Assembly: GCA_021808205.1 (NCBI GenBank) | Contig: JAKBCD010000086.1 | Coordinates: 1 to 7,129, forward strand | Source: Pseudomonadota bacterium | GTDB lineage: Bacteria > Pseudomonadota > Alphaproteobacteria > Acetobacterales > Acetobacteraceae | DNA length: 7,129 nucleotides | Direction: 5' to 3' | Shown: positions 6,499-7,129 of the stretch, in pieces | Layout: each line of letters opens with the position of its first letter | Numbering within the stretch: position 1 is the stretch's first letter | Translations under genes and position numbers: made by a program | Notes under the pieces: model-generated | The model's input: only the letters and a program-made list of their open reading frames with translations | Databases searched by the model: none | Told to the model about the DNA's origin: nothing

Positions 6499-6531
6499 CT
6501 CAAACTGGAACGCACCGCGATCCAGTTTGAG
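6499..6531 (+). repeat. Perfect 11-bp inverted repeat (stem-loop) after rplI
   Basis: CTCAAACTGGA (6499-6509) and TCCAGTTTGAG (6521-6531) are perfect inverted copies. The 11-nt centre can extend the stem past one A/A mismatch with CGC (6511-6513) pairing GCG (6517-6519), leaving the triloop ACC. No T-run follows, so it is not a standard terminator by itself. It lies 39 nt after the rplI stop and 22 nt before the terminator stem. Confidence 0.8.
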
Positions 6532-6553
6532 CCAATAAAGCTCGAGATAGAAA

Positions 6554-6584
6554 AGCCTCTGCGAAATTCGCTGGGGCTTTTTTT
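6554..6584 (+). terminator. Rho-independent terminator of rpsF-rpsR-rplI
   Basis: AGCCTC (6554-6559) pairs with GGGGCT (6573-6578) including one G:T pair. After a T/T mismatch, GCGA (6561-6564) pairs with TCGC (6568-6571) around the loop AAT. Seven consecutive T residues (6578-6584) follow. Flanking AAA at 6551-6553 can extend pairing into the T-run. It ends the ribosomal operon before cfa. In the opposite direction only four T residues would follow, so it mainly acts rightwards. Confidence 0.9.
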
Positions 6585-6585
6585 C

Positions 6586-6614
6586 TTGCGCATCTTTTTT
6601 GGGTGATGATTAAT
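6586..6614 (+). promoter_or_regulatory. Candidate promoter for the cfa gene
   Basis: TTGCGC (6586-6591) and ATTAAT (6609-6614) are separated by 17 nt; TTAATA at 6610-6615 with an 18-nt spacer is an alternative. They lie just after the ribosomal terminator, and initiation near 6621 would give a leader of about 30 nt. A weak GGGT/ACCC inverted repeat (6601-6604 and 6615-6618) brackets the -10 box. The match is modest, and the sigma factor cannot be told. Confidence 0.35.
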
Positions 6615-6651
6615 ACCCAGTTCATACCGGTCTTACGACAAGGAGACTGAC

Positions 6652-7129
6652 GTGATCTGGCTTTATAAAAAGCTGTTAGATCGCTCCCTGGCCAAGCTGG
6701 TGCGGCGTGGCTCGCTCCAGGTGTTGTGGCCGGATGGCTCGCGCAGCGAATACGGGCGCACGGAGGGATTGCGGGCGGGCATTCAGCTCAAAACGAACGA
6801 GGCCGTCAGGCGAATAGCGCTGAATCCTAGCCTGGCCCTGGGTGAAGCATATATGGATGAGTCGATGGTGCCCCTGAACTGCACCATCCATGACGTACTC
6901 AGCGTGTTGATCGACAATCAGAGCGAAACCTGGCTACCCATTCTGAAAATCGGGGAGGCGACCCGCAAGCTGCTGCGGCCGATCCTGCAGGCCAACAACG
7001 CCATCCGCGCCCGGCGCAATGTTGCGCATCATTACGACCTGAACGGGCGGCTCTACTCGCTGTTTCTGGACCGCGACCGGCAATATAGCTGCGCCTATTT
7101 CACCTCCGATGAGATGTCCCTGGAAGACG
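6652..7129 (+). CDS. cfa: Cyclopropane-fatty-acyl-phospholipid synthase, partial (5' part)
   Basis: The enzyme transfers a methylene group from S-adenosylmethionine to cis double bonds of membrane phospholipid acyl chains, usually on entry to stationary phase or in acid stress. I translated 159 codons by hand from the GTG at 6652; the reading frame runs off the right edge. The N-terminal lipid-associated domain (about 1-115) includes ALGEAYMDESM (62-72). The catalytic domain opens with the diagnostic RRNVAHHYDLNGRLY (121-135) and RQYSCAYF (143-150); C147 corresponds to the bicarbonate-site cysteine (C139 in E. coli Cfa). The glycine-rich S-adenosylmethionine motif should lie just beyond the edge. 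The GTG start is chosen because AAGGAG (6640-6645) is 6 nt upstream and there is no ATG between it and the in-frame TGA at 6607-6609. A close paralogue of the SAM-dependent Cfa-like family cannot be excluded until the rest is seen. Confidence 0.92.
   Translation, partial: MIWLYKKLLDRSLAKLVRRGSLQVLWPDGSRSEYGRTEGLRAGIQLKTNEAVRRIALNPSLALGEAYMDESMVPLNCTIHDVLSVLIDNQSETWLPILKIGEATRKLLRPILQANNAIRARRNVAHHYDLNGRLYSLFLDRDRQYSCAYFTSDEMSLED

Larger units (their letters stand above)
6496..6584 (+). ncRNA. Possible small RNA or double-hairpin 3' UTR downstream of rplI
   Basis: This roughly 89-nt segment holds a strong hairpin (6499-6531), a 22-nt linker and an intrinsic terminator (6554-6584). In front of it, TGGCCA (6461-6466) and AATAAT (6484-6489) are separated by 17 nt and match the sigma-70 boxes in four and five of six positions. 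Initiation would be about 6496, just before the first hairpin. It could equally be the processed 3' end of the rpsF-rpsR-rplI mRNA. I do not recognise a known RNA family. Confidence 0.3.

Noticed and set aside
6499..6531. The perfect inverted repeat, considered as ends of a miniature transposable element.
   Set aside because: Only 11 nt separate the arms, there are no flanking target duplications, and no second copy is seen in the window.

Overview
The window is GC-rich, with protein families that point to an alphaproteobacterium. The evidence is the alphaproteobacterial form of DnaB (a charged insert before the arginine-finger segment), the S6 and L9 tails, and the Cfa N-terminus. Acetobacteraceae or a relative is my best guess, from overall style only. 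All recognisable genes are chromosomal housekeeping or central-metabolism genes. I see no insertion sequence, phage gene, CRISPR array, tRNA or rRNA.

Layout. The left third (1-2286) is read on the minus strand: dnaB, the replicative helicase, followed 9 nt downstream by alr, an alanine racemase with a GTG start that runs off the left edge. A 106-bp divergent gap follows. Then, on the plus strand, comes a large 852-residue protein made of a degenerate NDP-forming acyl-CoA synthetase fused to a C-terminal GNAT acetyltransferase. This is the Pat/YfiQ protein-lysine acetyltransferase architecture. A 185-bp gap with a plausible promoter and GC-rich hairpins leads into the compact ribosomal operon rpsF-rpsR-rplI (S6, S18, L9). 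That operon is followed by an AT-rich patch, a long perfect inverted repeat and a textbook intrinsic terminator. The window ends in the first 159 codons of a cyclopropane-fatty-acyl-phospholipid synthase with its own GTG start and strong Shine-Dalgarno sequence.

How the genes relate. dnaB-alr and rpsF-rpsR-rplI are usually one co-directional block in alphaproteobacteria. Here they are split, divergent and separated by the acetyltransferase gene. S6 and S18 bind each other on the 30S platform, which fits their 1-nt overlap. Pat-type enzymes control acyl-CoA metabolism by acetylating enzymes such as acetyl-CoA synthetase. They have no known direct tie to the flanking genes.

Most interesting items. 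No new protein system is visible. The best leads are non-coding: two hairpins upstream of rpsF whose pentaloops both end in CCCT and match the rpsF Shine-Dalgarno sequence, and a possible small RNA (about 6496-6584) between rplI and cfa made of two hairpins with a promoter-like sequence in front. Both are inferences from reading the sequence and need expression or conservation data.
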